From Prosapia bicincta (Eukaryota; Arthropoda; Insecta; Hemiptera; Cercopidae), in the NCBI GenBank assembly GCA_036971475.1, contig JBAIZL010000005.1, forward strand, positions 234,451,869 through 234,515,868: 64,000 bases of DNA, given 5' to 3'. The first letter of the stretch is position 1; the number at the start of each line of letters is the position of its first letter. A program made the position numbers and the translations under genes. The notes beneath the pieces were generated by a model. The model was given only the letters and a program-made list of their open reading frames with translations, was not told where the DNA came from and ran no database searches. Positions 11,301-21,800 of this stretch are shown in pieces.

Positions 11301-14300
11301 TAATTTAATTATACAGGTCTGCAAAAAAAACTTTTAAAAAAATTGTTTTGATTTTATTAACTGATCTTTATGTAGTTTTTTACGCTGATTTCAAAAATGA
11401 CATTTGTTTTTATCTATCACGTAAGGTTTGCCTAAAAACTAAGCATGAAATAATTGAAAAAGTATAAAAAACTGAGGAATTGTGGATTTATTTTTATTAT
11501 TTTAACATGAAGTAAAAGCAAAAAAGGCAATGCTACATAGCTAAACTAAGCATAATAGTGATACACAAGTGTTTGCAAAGTGATTATAAGTCTTTGTAAA
11601 AACGTTTTCTTTTTCTGTCAAAGCTTCTTTTGGTACTTTTTTGGTTGTGTTTTTGTGAATTTTCCCTTTTTAACATCCAACAGTAGTCTGCCATCATGCT
11701 AACATTCCTCCAACCTTGGTATCTGCGTTCCATTTCTTTCATGTCTTGATGGAACCGTTCTCCTTGTTCCTCACTTACAGCCCCTAGATTTTCGGGAAAG
11801 TAGTCCAGATGTGAGTGAAGGAAATGGACTTTGACACTCATGTTGCAGCCCAACATTTTGTAGTTTTGTATCAATTCAACAACCAAAGTTTTGTAGTTTG
11901 GGTCTTTTTTGTTTCCAAGAAAGCCTGTTACAACAAGTTTAAATGAATTCCAGGCATTTTTTTCTTTCATTTCCATTTTAGTGACAAAACTTTCATCTTT
12001 TAAACGTTTTCTTATGTCAGGCCCAACAAAGACTCCCTTCTTTTAGTTTAGCATTGGATATACCAGGAAACTTTTCAGAAAGATACTTGAAACAATCTCC
12101 TTCTTTGTCTAATGCTTTCACAAACTATTTCATTATCCCCAATTTGATATAAAGTGGTGGAAGTAAGAATTTTTGTAGGATCCACTAAACTTTGTTTTTC
12201 AACATTTTTAACTCCTTTCTTATTGGCCACACCTGCTTGACATAGTGTTGTTTCCTGTCACGGCTATCTCATTCACATAGGAATTATGGAAACTTAGTGT
12301 AACCACTTTATTAGACAGTAAGTAGGTTTAGGGAGGGGGCCGACAGACTGACACATACATGTCTTGTTCCAGTAGGAACTGGATTTTCCCATTTTAGATT
12401 TGTTTTGTTATTGAAATAAATAGATTAAAACTGTATTTTATCTTAGATATACACTCACATTGTGTAGTAACTTGTTCATCATAAAAGCTCCATAATTCAG
12501 ACTCAATTTACCGCTTATATAGGCTATATAATACAGAAACATCAAACCCATATCGAACCTAAAAACCCATTTATTAAGAAAATGTCAGGTGAAATGTTTT
12601 ACTTATCTATAGGTGATAGAATTTTTTTACTATTTTTTCCGTAATCTGCACACAAAATACTGTTAAAATCACTAGTTAAATATCCTACAATTTTTTCATC
12701 GCAGACCTGTGTTATTTATTTCCGATTAAGTACTGATTGTTTATTTCATACAGAGATAAAACTTCAATATATAAAGCAAGTGTATTTAAATCACAAGAAA
12801 ACTATCACATTTTAACGTCTAAATAAACGTCATTCAACAGTAATATCGGTTATCTTGATTGCCTAATGACAGCCCTTAGCCTGTGCCCTGTGACGTCACT
12901 ACTTGCAAACCTTGTTTTCTAGGTGGTGTTAATGCACACTACAGAAAATGTTAAAACCTACATTACATAATAAAAATCTTACCATTTAATGCAGCATCCT
13001 TTTATCCTTCTCCATAAAACATTTTTAATCGAAAACTATAAAACACTTATACACTTGTCAACAAAATTTATGAATTAATGATGCAATTTATTAAAAACTA
13101 TATTTTTCCTCTTACTGTATTTAGGCTAAATACTGTACATAGTAGGCTTACGTAAAAATAAAAGAAAATCAATTAGGCTTGAAAAAATCTAGCATTGACT
13201 TTTGTTTTAAAAGGTTAGTTTTACTTGCTTGTGTTTCAGTTATTGTTTTTTGTTGTAACAAATGGTGACGCATTTCCGGGCTGTTAATACGTACCGCGAA
13301 ATCTTTTAACTTACAAATTTTCATTAAAGCCTCGCCAAATGTTTTTATTTTGTTTTCTACGACTGGTCCGTCTTCAATTTCTTACTTTTCTTCTATTTGC
13401 ACATGTTTTTTGCCTTTTAGAATGAAGCGGTCTCTCCCCTTTCAATATGTCAATCAATATGAGATCAATATGTCTGACCGTGGATGTTTGTAAACCATTC
13501 ATTGCGTTATCTTGAAAGAAACGAGTGTTGACACATAGCCAATCGTAAATTATGGATGTTTGTATACCATTGCGTTATCTTGTGCATATCAGCAATCCTT
13601 AACTTTGTTACAGAGTTCTCAGAAATAAATACGATCCGTTACAATTAAGCAGACCGATCTGTGAATTTTGTTATGGTAAAAAAATATAAACTGTATTTTA
13701 TCGAAACGGAAGTCATTGTAACATAGTATCACTCATCCTTTTGCTTATTCCACTTCCATGTTAGACAGTTTCCGGCTTATGAAGGTTATTAACCAGGTAA
13801 ATTAAATAGGCGACAGTCGGGACTTTTAAGGTTTTCCGCGATAGACGGGATTCCGCCTAACACAGGGTCCGTCTAAGACAGGTTTCACTGTATCAAGTTT
13901 TATAAGGTTATATTCGTATATACAGTAAACTCCCGATTATCCGTGGAATAGGGTGGCAACGACGGATAATCCGCTATGAACAAAGAATACACAAAACTAT
14001 CGATAATCGATTATTATACCATAAGTTACACAAATAATGACCCCGGTTAATGCAATTCACAAATAATCTTCAGAAGACAAAATAAATACAGAAAATAATA
14101 TAAAATGTCGATGAATTTGACGGATTATAACATGTACATTTATATGTCTAACTATTTACAATACGTACATAAGTATATGTTAAAATTAAGTATTTATGTA
14201 CATATGTAATTGCCTTTACATATAATACAAAAAAAATCTGTCACTTTTGTCTTTTTTTTGTGAGCATTGATTTAGCTTTAATGTGCGATCTAAGAATCTT

Positions 14301-17300
14301 GAGAACCATTTTGTCGCACAGTGTCTACTTGTGTCACAAAACCATAAAGATAATGTATATGACACGTCCTAGACTAATTATAGCCGAAATTAACTGACGT
14401 TTGTTAACAATCTTATGATACACATCAGGTTTTCGGGCGTCCAAGCATTTTGTCATTGTCTCTTATATACAGTAGTCTGCTCGAACCTTTATTTCGCTGG
14501 CCCACGTCGAGCTGCTTCCCTTTCAATGTAAAAATTAGTACGTACATATTCACATATCTTTTTATTTCATCTTAACTTCTATTAAGCCTTATATGTATTT
14601 ACGTCGTAATTCACCATTTGGATAATTTAAACACATGAATCTGATTGGAATAAAAATTGGATATTTGTAAAACAATGGCAGACCCCGGATAATCCGCAAA
14701 CTGGTTAAACCGCCCACGGATAATCGGGAGTGTACTGTAGTTGGTAACAGAAATTCTCTGTTTCATAGTACCATATTCATCTGTCATTTGTCAAAGTTGT
14801 TCTAATTAACACATTTCGTGATGAAGCCAACTACTTAAGTATGGCTCAGTATTAGGATTGAGTATGGTACTAAGAAATATTTTTAGACGATCTTAATGGT
14901 AAATATGAAATGTTCAAAATAAGAATTTATTTATGTAATTCGTATCGCATTATATGTTGTTTTTAAAATTTCTATTGGTTTGAATGTATTTAAGATTGAT
15001 TTGAAAGTCAAATTTCACACAGACTAGTTAGTTATTTATGTATGTTCCACACCTCATATTGAAATAAGGATTTTTACTTTTTAACCATTCAAATTTCTTA
15101 TCATTAACATCAAATAATTCTCATCATTGCTACCAGCTGCCTTGGTAAGTCAATATCTTCAAGTTGATATAACTATACTTTCAAGCTATCCACATGTCAA
15201 AGAAACATAAATGAAGCCACAGGTATTGGCCTCGGTGGCTTGTTGAAATAACATAAAATGCACAAGTGCCAAGGTTATTAATATAGTGAATCCTTCAGTG
15301 ACAACTAGGTACAGTTCTCGCCACATATCTGGACACCTCGTTGGCTCTAGAATTCTTCCACCATAGAGTCTCCATACAATATAGTCTCAGCTTGTAAGCA
15401 GTAACTCCAGTCCAGACAGCAATCTTCAAGTCGAACATACTGTTCAGGTGAATATATAGGGAGTAGTGGACTCGACTCGAACTATTATTCCTCTACACAC
15501 CAAGTTATGGACTATTACAAAGGGACAACAAATTATTATTTATGGTAAATACCGTGCAGGTTGGATTTGACATCGTATGTTTAGTTTTGAGGCATTTTTT
15601 TAAAGTAAGTTCCTCTTCAAAGTGTAGCTGTTACAGTATTATTATAGATGTCATTACATGAGTGATCAGCTGCATGTGTTCGGTTAAAATTGCTGTACAG
15701 CAATTTGTGTGAAGGTGGAACGCAGAAGCTTGGCCATATCTTGTTGATATATTTACTATATGATCAATTAAAATTAGCTATCAAGTAAACTAAGGTTCAT
15801 ACTTTGATACAAAGATAAATTTTTCCAAAATTGTATTCCATGTTAGTTGAAAAATGTTTCTCAGCTACAAAAATTCAACTAAATGCCTTATACATTTGGT
15901 TTAATTCCAGAGTCCATTCCATTTATAGCTCGATTATCTTGGTAAGTGGGAAAATGATAATAAAGGAGTCTATCCCTTTATAAGAATAAAATGAAATTGA
16001 AGTATCGACTTTCAACAGAAGTTTGTAATGTCCTGTCAGCCTTATCATTTAACATTGACAACTTTAGTATCATGTCAATGACTTCCAAGTTTGTTTCATT
16101 TCTTACTTTATCCGGCCATTGTCTTAATTATGTTTGAAGGATATTTGACACTTGAGAAAGGTTTGAAGAGGACTTGCTCTTCATCTTCAAAATAAAAATT
16201 CATTGTTTTTTTCCCGGTTTTGATTTATATTTGTGATTAATTTCATTTGTTTAATTTGGATTATGTATCCATGTTTAACAAAGGACTTGTTTTAAAATCC
16301 ATAATTTAAAAAATACTACAAACTAGAGACTAACGTCCAAACTGATTTTTCTGGATCACATTTAGAATGGGAAATTTTTAAAATGATTATTATTTTAAAA
16401 AATATACAATTTTTTTAATCTTTGAGCAATGCAGTTATTATTTGCAACAGATCTTATTGTTACAGTAAGGCATTAAATATTAAAACTGTTTTGTTGAATT
16501 TGGTTATAGTAGCTGATACAAGAAAGAGATTTCACACATTTGTTTGCCACCTATAATTGAGTATAAGCAATTATAGTGAATGACTAGTAGGGCATTGGTA
16601 AGGAAGTTGTTTTTGTGTCTACTTATGCATTAACCCCTCTGTCTCCCAGTTGCAAATGTTTTACAATCAAAACGTTTTTATGATTATAAGATTTAATAGC
16701 TATAATTAGAAAATAAGTTATTGTAGTTATCCATAGTAGAGAAATCGAAAAATCATGGTACGCTGAAAATCACAGAACCTTATTAAGTTGATTCTCATTA
16801 ATTTAGATTTCCATATAGTGGTATCAGGTTAGGTAATTGTAAAAAAAGTAAACCATTTAATTTTCATATTGATATCACTTGGTAAAAACCACCAGTTACT
16901 GATATTTTTCAGTATGGACAAGGAAACAGTGTCAAGCAATTTTTTGCAAAAAAATATTCACAGAAATACTTAGGTTGTGTAGGTGAAAACATCAGCCCAT
17001 TCAACCTAAACATTCACAGAGAAGGCTTTGTTCAGCTAGACAGTCGGTATTGTACTCTGGAACAGTTTATATAACAAAAAAAATAATAATAATAACATTA
17101 TTTCATATCCAATTTCAGGAAGCATGCCTCTTGAAAGAGTTGAGTTTGTTTCCAAAATACACTAGACCAAGTCTTTGTTAAGAAAAAGTAAATCTTTATA
17201 TATTCTCTCTATTATTCTACGTAGTTTATTTTTTATTTCAATTATTTTCAATCAGAATGAGTGATGTCATTTTATTTTCCACATTCTACAAATTTTTTAT

Positions 17301-17845
17301 TTACCAAATCGCCTCTGGTCCTAGGTAAGTTAGCTCAGATAAAGTTGTAAGTATTAAAAGAATTATTCAAGTTTTGCAGTTCATTTGTTAACACCAAACC
17401 ACAGAGAAGATTGAGGTTTTCTACTGTAAAGATAAAAGTTTTAAAATACAGACAAATTTTGACATTTTTTATAACTAAATTTAAATGCTAATAATTTAAA
17501 TTAAAGTGATAAAAATCACTTGAATCATATTATTTAACAATCTAAACCCAATAAAGAAAAATAATCAAACACTTTATATTTTTAGGCTAAATCACCTGAG
17601 ACATTAAGTTAAGAAAGGCTAATATACTTATTGTATTTTAATAGCTATATTTTGTTTTAAATCTATATGTTTTAGACAGTTAAATTCATTCTGTAAATGT
17701 TTTTAGCTCAGGTCAAGATAGTAATCGTGGAATTGGACAAGACTGGGATAGTTGGAAGACTCAACCACTAGCTAAAAAACGAGTGAATTCGCCGAATCAA
17801 AATGGGAACAAGGAAGATGAAGCTTGGGACTTATTAAATAATTAA
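2235..17845 (+). CDS. ArfGAP1: ArfGAP1 orthologue, 3' part (five exons 2235-2349, 6476-6598, 7241-7300, 10663-10817, 17707-17845)
   Basis: Joined exons give about 197 residues ending at TAA 17843-17845. The order matches the non-catalytic half of ArfGAP1: a GKYSGFGYT segment, then EFFDSAVSSLASV, then an amphipathic serine/glycine/alanine-rich stretch (SSSAAKIASKATEGAIKVGG), VKEGKLLEDVSSQVTNLATK, GRKGWQDLSG, and a tail with a DWDSWK motif. In the family these parts hold ALPS lipid-packing sensors that recruit the protein to curved Golgi/COPI membranes, where it stimulates Arf1 GTP hydrolysis. The catalytic zinc-finger GAP domain must be upstream of the window. Intron phases agree at every join (0, 0, 0, 2). 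Introns hold many transposons. The gene converges with ARHGAP1. Confidence 0.88.
3028..3131. repeat. 26-bp tandem repeat, four copies, each with an internal palindrome
   Basis: The unit AATCTATTATGATAGATTTA plus TGGAAA repeats four times with almost no change. Within each unit AAATCTAT pairs with ATAGATTT around the four-base loop TATG, so each copy is a small hairpin. It lies in the ArfGAP1 intron between exons a and b. Confidence 0.9.
3279..3414. repeat. Exact 68-bp tandem duplication
   Basis: Bases 3279-3346 and 3347-3414 are identical (starts CGAAACTACACAAACTTC, ends CCTGGTCATAT). No mismatch is visible, so the duplication is recent or is an assembly artefact. Confidence 0.95.
3415..4360. 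other. AT-rich intron, no gene seen
   Basis: Part of the ArfGAP1 intron. I see only AT-rich sequence and short chance reading frames here. Confidence 0.6.
4365..5416. mobile_element. piggyBac-like MITE flanked by TTAA
   Basis: TTAA occurs at 4361-4364 and 5417-5420. Just inside, the left end has TTCAGCACGGC and the right end has its complement GCCGTGCTGAA, giving an imperfect terminal inverted repeat. TTAA target duplication is the piggyBac signature. No transposase frame is readable. The interior at about 4850-5010 is a reversed fragment of the pogo family present at 9346. Confidence 0.65.
4850..5010 (-). mobile_element. pogo/Tigger MITE fragment, inverted and nested
   Basis: This stretch matches, in reverse complement, about 9785-9945 of the pogo MITE (shared text such as GACAAAATGCTTGGACG and ATAAATAGTCTCGG-like segments). 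It lies inside the piggyBac-like element. Confidence 0.7.
6183..6345 (-). pseudogene. Penelope-like element C-terminal fragment
   Basis: The minus strand reads HAEHYEIYKHSKLDPAQIL followed by NTQLHYKTYIF and a stop. It is similar to [20 protein letters not shown] in the Penelope-like copy at 43.6 kb. This segment follows the GIY-YIG endonuclease core in Penelope proteins. Only this short tail remains, just upstream of ArfGAP1 exon b. Confidence 0.6.
6476..6598 (+). CDS. ArfGAP1: ArfGAP1 exon b, ALPS-like amphipathic segment
   Basis: The exon is 41 codons, phase 0 at both ends, flanked by TTTAG and GTATGT. It starts GWSVFSSSAAKIASKATEG and continues to VAEISVSVGDK. The polar face rich in Ser, Thr, Gly and few charges, with spaced bulky hydrophobics, is the composition of an ALPS curvature sensor. 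The family places ALPS1 here. Confidence 0.9.
6599..7240. other. AT-rich intron of ArfGAP1, nothing else seen
   Basis: T-runs and short reading frames only. Confidence 0.6.
7241..7300 (+). CDS. ArfGAP1: ArfGAP1 exon c
   Basis: A 20-codon exon, phase 0 at both ends, with a TTAG acceptor and GTAAGT donor. It encodes VKEGKLLEDVSSQVTNLATK, closely matching the VKEGK...DVSS segment of vertebrate ArfGAP1. It is too short to be found by ORF length alone. Confidence 0.9.
7768..7914. repeat. Long near-perfect inverted repeat (60-bp arms)
   Basis: Arms 7768-7826 and 7855-7914 are reverse complements with a single visible mismatch (GTAT against GTGT), separated by 28 bases. The loop itself contains GTTGAGA and TCTCAAC, which could extend the fold. 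It is in the intron between ArfGAP1 exons c and d and on the sense transcript would form a strong hairpin. It is probably a foldback or MITE remnant. Confidence 0.92.
7915..9345. other. Intron of ArfGAP1, possible old transposon debris
   Basis: Mostly AT-rich. Around 8050 the text AGGGGCATTCAGTAATTA recalls mariner-type termini, but no matching second end or transposase was found. Confidence 0.35.
9346..10226. mobile_element. pogo/Tigger-type MITE, copy 1
   Basis: The left end is CAGTAAACTCCCGATTATCC and the right end ends GGATAATCGGGAGTTTACTG, a perfect terminal inverted repeat of more than 20 bases, flanked by TA at 9344-9345 and 10227-10228. TA duplication and CAGT ends are features of the pogo/Tigger branch of Tc1/mariner. 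The 881-bp copy holds no intact transposase. A second copy is at 13923. Confidence 0.9.
10663..10817 (+). CDS. ArfGAP1: ArfGAP1 exon d
   Basis: The acceptor is TTTTTGCAG and the donor is AG|GTTTAT, leaving phase 2. It begins VGDLGRKGWQDLSG, the conserved second amphipathic segment, followed by a low-complexity Pro/Gln/Thr/Ser stretch that is typically disordered in this family. Confidence 0.88.
11584..12200 (-). pseudogene. Passenger ORF with SEEQGERFHQD motif, frameshifted 5' part
   Basis: The intact 130-codon stretch 11584-11976 reads ...AWNSFKLVVTGFLGNKKDPNY, then GCNMSVKVHFLHSHLDYFPE, NLGAVSEEQGERFHQDMKEM and MMADYCWMLKRE. Upstream, to about 12200, the same protein seems to continue in shifted frames (LPPLYIKLGIM, CFKYLSEKFPGISNAKLKEG). 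I recognise this as a C-terminal segment that recurs in many uncharacterised arthropod genome proteins, probably of transposon origin. I cannot name a characterised family or an activity. It lies inside Tigger termini and ends in a basic tail. Confidence 0.55.
13169..13378 (-). pseudogene. Tigger transposase C-terminus remnant
   Basis: Minus-strand reading gives EDGPVVENKIKTFGEALMK and later NLLKQKSMLDFFKPN with a stop at 13169-13171. Tigger/pogo transposases commonly end in a QxxxxxFFKP-like tail that resembles a PCNA-binding box. An in-frame stop lies just upstream, and the helix-turn-helix and DDE core are absent. Confidence 0.55.
13923..14737. mobile_element. pogo/Tigger-type MITE, copy 2
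   Basis: It has the same ends as the 9346 copy (CAGTAAACTCCCGATTATCC and GGATAATCGGGAGTGTACTG) with flanking TA. The 815-bp interior is homologous to copy 1 throughout, with small indels. It starts only 32 bases after the Tigger-ended composite ends. Confidence 0.9.
14740..17706. other. Intron of ArfGAP1, no recognisable gene
   Basis: About 3 kb of moderately AT-rich sequence. Around 15140-15560 it is less AT-rich and could be an old element, but I see no termini or coding similarity. Confidence 0.4.
17707..17845 (+). CDS. ArfGAP1: ArfGAP1 terminal exon
   Basis: The acceptor is TTTTTAG. The first base completes a serine codon split with exon d. It encodes a tail with QDWDSWK and KKRVNSPNQNG, ending EDEAWDLLNN and a TAA stop. 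Aromatic W-containing short motifs in the acidic tail are usual for ArfGAP1 and bind coat or adaptor proteins. An ATTAAA lies 25 bases after the stop, but no poly(A) site can be chosen with confidence. Confidence 0.85.
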
Positions 17846-18148
17846 CAGAAACGTATATCTTAAGAGCAAATTAAATCGATATTATTAATCTACACTGCAT
17901 TCCTTCATATACTGCAAGATGTACAATATAAATTCAGATGGATTCAATTGGATTCAGATGGATTAGAAATGTATTATGTTCAATTTATTTGTTATAGAAA
18001 AATTATTTATGTTGACATTTAACTTAGATTAAATATGACCAATACTTGACATGCTACATTTAATGAAATATAGTACATTGCAGGTATCACATTAATTGTG
18101 TTTCTTTTTGTTACTTAACCTTTCACCAGCATTCCCTAAACATACATA

Positions 18149-19699
18149 CAGAGTGAGGCAGAAAGGACGGATGTTTGTAGAACTGAATCGGGTAGTAAGA
18201 GTAGGGGGACTGATGTGGTCATGTGTTAGGTAGCTCCTGCCATTTTCTTTAGTCAGTGTCATGGTGCTGTGGACTGTACGACATCGTGTGATTGCTACAA
18301 CCGTTTTGTGTGTAATAATGAGTATTGCTGCAGTCGCTATGAGTTTTGTTGCCATTTCAATCTTGTGAGACATGACAGTGCACCCATTCGTAACATCATT
18401 TTACGTTTGGTTAAATCATTTCATTTACGAGAAACAGTGATAAATAAAAAACCGCCAGAAGCTCCTCGCTTAGTATCACTCCAGAAAATGTGGAGTTTGG
18501 CAAGCCATACTCCGTCGATCTGGTAAGAAACATTCTGCTGAACTGTGCCTCAGTTAAGCATATTTTGCAAAGAAACCTAGGATTTCATCCTTACAAAATG
18601 GACATAGTGCAACAATTAAACCCTAGAGTTAATATCCAGCGGGAAAAGTTTGCTCGAGAAATGGAGGCCATATGAGTAAAATAACATCATTTTGGATAGG
18701 ACTGTTGAAGCATACTTCCATTTGAATGGTATAATGAATCAACAGATCTGTCGTTATTGGGCCAAAACTAATGGATGAGCATGAGAGACCATTACACAGT
18801 CCCAAGGTAACGGTTTGGTCTACTGTGAGCAGTAGAGTTGTTATCGATCCATACTTTTTCCAAGACGATAACGGGAACACTATAACTGTAATAATGAGGT
18901 AACGCTCACAAAATTTTGTTAAATAAAAATTTTTATAGTTTTTATTATCATGGACTATCACGTTTTATAGTACATTTTTTTTAATTTAATTTATTTGTGT
19001 TGTTTTGGCAATTTATTAGTATTAGTAACTTAAATCTGCATTGTAATGTTTTTGAATTTATAATAACGTTGTTGTGAATTATTATGATGTAGATGTTAAT
19101 TCTGTCTATTAAACTTGTAGGCCTGAATAAGGATGACAATTTAGTTGTCAAAATGTTGCCAAATTTTTAATAAATCAGGTTTCTTTGACTGATTAACCGA
19201 CTCGCGCATTAACCTAGTTTAGGTAAACCACTGAATTCTTTCTACCTGAACTAAATAAAATATAACAATACTATCCAGCAAGTATGGTTTCAGAAGGATT
19301 TGGCAAGAGCTCAAAAAGCAAGAATTTCAATTGAAACAATTAAGACTGTTTTTCCTGATTTCTTGGGTTGGTTACATTAATTGGTCTCCCATCCCCCAGA
19401 CCTGTCCATGTGCATTTACTTTTTGTGGAGTTACCTTGCCATACGAGCATAAACCAATTACATTTGAAGAACTAAAGGAAGTAATTTGTGTGGAAGTCGT
19501 TCAAATTGACAGGGAAATGTTAGAGAGATTGTAAGCCAACTTCTGAGAGCTGCTTGTGAAGCTCAGAACAGCCACCTGGCAAACCTTGTTTTCAAGCATT
19601 AATTTTCTAAAATGTTAGTATTATTCTATAAATAATTTTGTGTACACATATACCGATATTTCGTTTTTTGTAAAAAATTCGTGCTTTCTGCCTCACCCT
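18149..19699 (+). mobile_element. Mariner/Tc1-type transposon relic
   Basis: The left end AGAGTGAGGCAGAAAGGACG and the right end (complement of AGGGTGAGGCAGAAAGCACG) form imperfect inverted repeats beside TA dinucleotides. The + strand interior has transposase-like pieces: about 18260-18670 (an N-terminal part ending QREKFAREM), 18700-18900 (AYFHLNGMI, AHERPLHSPKVTVWSTV, PYFFQDDNGNTITV) and 19310-19600 (IETIKTVFPDFL, PITFEELKEVI). Unrelated AT-rich sequence separates the last two. Confidence 0.75.
18490..19610 (+). pseudogene. Mariner-like transposase, broken
   Basis: Segments in several frames match the order of a mariner-family catalytic domain. HERPLHSPKVTVW precedes PYFFQDDNG, and the later EELK...L segment matches the C-terminal third. 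Stops, frameshifts and an inserted stretch (about 18905-19290) that removes the catalytic aspartate region make it inactive. Confidence 0.65.
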
Positions 19700-19801
19700 A
19701 TATATGGGAACATGATGGATGCCACTTAAATTTTTCCTGCACCTGCGTAAGGACAATATTGTTGAGCTGAATTCTTGTATTTTGAATAAAAGGTTTGTTA
19801 G

Positions 19802-20029
19802 AAAATTTTATTCACAAGCCTAACAATTTACCTGGGCATTGCCCCAGTAAGGATAACTGAAACACATTTTAGACCTCATTCCAGACAAGAAAGAAGTCAA
19901 AGGGCTAGAATTATATCAAGAGACTATGGTCAATTTCCTGAAGTATATCAGTTCTTTATAGATACTGTTTATAGTAGTGGTGCGCTAGTAGAGAAAGCAG
20001 AGATAAAATTGGGAAGTTGTAGAACTTAG
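19802..20029 (+). pseudogene. Unidentified 75-codon reading frame
   Basis: The frame has no start methionine. Its last 55 codons look coding (THFRPHSRQERSQRARIISR, then DYGQFPEVYQFFIDTVYSSG, ALVEKAEIKLGSCRT and stop). I do not recognise it. It lies just past the mariner relic and could be a transposon fragment or an isolated exon. Confidence 0.3.
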
Positions 20030-21225
20030 AAATAGGTAAATATCTTAATAGGTATAATGGGAATTGTATTATAAAATAATCATGAAGCTATTCATGTTTT
20101 ATTGTATATAAATTCTTTTAGCCAGATTTTTACCATAAATAGGCAATTTTAATCACTTTATTTCAAACAAAATACATTATTTAATGGTTATTTAGTTTTT
20201 CACTAACATTTTACAATGTAATATATAGCTGAAAATTGTAAATACGTCTTTATTAACACCCCATCACTACTATCAAGAGTGTAATGAGTTTTAATATAGA
20301 CAAAACAATAGTGTATTAACTGTCTTTTGTAGGAAAAATCTCTCATTTACTTTACTTGAATTAATAGATTTTTCAGTTTAAAGTATTCTTTTCAAGCTGA
20401 CCTGAGGAAGGGAATATTGGTTTCAATCCTGTGTATCACAAAATTTTCTTTTCCAGGAATTAGATGTGGTAAGTCATGTAGTCTTAGGGAGGGTGTAGAG
20501 TCTACTATGCAGTTTTAAATTTAAAGCACATTAATTTAATTCAAATTCAATGTGTTCTAGTCCTTAGGGGAATATGTATATCAAAGAAGACATAATTTGC
20601 ATAAACGTTTATTTCTTAACTAATTACAAATAATGTTATTAGATATTCGGCTAACTCAAGACAAGGGCTAATTATTGTTATCAAATGACCAAGACACTTG
20701 CCAGTGGTAATTAGTATTTAAATGTAAAAGTGATTCTTTTTGTCTTGTTTTAACAGAAAACTATTCAAGTAAATCTCTTACTCTTTTCTATTCTAAAATC
20801 ATATAAAAGACTAGCAGAGTACCTGTCTTTCATACTGGGTTGACGAATATTTGTATTGATTTAATTTGTATTTGATTGTAATTTTATACATTACCTAATT
20901 AAATATCCACTTCTGCGGAGTAATACTTTGTCACGTGATCTCTATTCTAGCCTTACATGTATACATTTGGTTAAACATATAAAATTACAACCAAATCTAT
21001 CCTGAATGGATACTTCATAGTTATATAAAATTAACCTTCCATGGCAATAACTAACAATAATTGTTAATACAGCTTCATAAAATGTTTTTGATTTATTTTA
21101 TATCCATTGTAGTGAAGGTGGGCAATGTGCATTTTTACCAGCACTATTAGCACAACGTGGGGGGGGAATTACATTTTTCCAAATTTGTAAACTTTTGGAG
21201 CGTGAGTTTTCATAATTTTTTTCAT

Positions 21226-21395
21226 GTCTGATGACTTTTTTCCGCTAAAAGGTATAATTTTTTCCGCTAAAATCGAACGGGAAATAATTATAGCTCAATA
21301 ATAAATTTCAGCTCAATGGGTCCAGTATTTTTCACGTGATTGAGTAATACACACACAGATACTATTAGATTTTTTTATAATAGTATAGATTAGTT
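21226..21395 (+). mobile_element. RTE/SINE-like 3' end fragment, copy 1
   Basis: The stretch TTTCAGCTCAATGGGTCCAG then CACGTGATTGAGTAATACAC, ACAGATACTATTAGATTT is the tail pattern of insect RTE LINEs and the SINEs that share it. The head is not clearly delimited; it may extend left to about 20810. Confidence 0.5.
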
Positions 21396-21639
21396 CCCAA
21401 TAAATATATCAAACTATAAACTTACTGATTATTGTCTTGAAAACCAAGGGAAGAAAAAACAATGTAACAACATTTGTAAAGTAACTTATAACTAACCTTG
21501 AAAGATGAATAACAATTACTATCACCTGTTTAAAAGTGACAGAGGTTATTATCAGCTGTTTAAGTTAGTGTTAAATGCAGTATAGAAAATTGAATGTTAA
21601 GGGGGTTTACAAGACCTGTAGGGCAGTGCCCTGATGGAA

Positions 21640-21800
21640 TTTCTAAATAAAAATAGGCCTATGTGTCAACCAGGGACTCTATGAATGTCTATGTACAATT
21701 TTAGCTCAATGGGTAAAGTAAATTTTACGTGGTTGAGTAACACACCTACAGACACCATTAGATTTATATATATATATATATATTAGTACAGATATGGAAA
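21640..21800 (+). mobile_element. RTE/SINE-like 3' end fragment, copy 2, with AT-repeat tail
   Basis: It is homologous to copy 1 (TTTAGCTCAATGGGTAAAGT, ACGTGGTTGAGTAACACACC, ACAGACACCATTAGATTT) and ends in a (TA)n run. Together with copy 1 this shows a dispersed family. Confidence 0.55.

Larger units (their letters stand above)
11026..13890. mobile_element. Tigger-ended composite element, 2.9 kb
   Basis: The left end is CAGTGAAACCTGTTTAAGCC and the right end is the complement of CAGTGAAACCTGTCTTAGAC, both flanked by TA. Inside, on the minus strand, are a Tigger-like transposase C-terminus (13169-13378) and, further downstream, a different conserved ORF (11584-12200). The rest is AT-rich and non-coding. 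It may be a Tigger copy with an internal deletion and a nested or captured segment. Confidence 0.7.

Noticed and set aside
11584..11976. Host gene in the ArfGAP1 intron
   Set aside because: It is enclosed by Tigger ends, broken upstream by frameshifts and belongs to a multi-copy segment.
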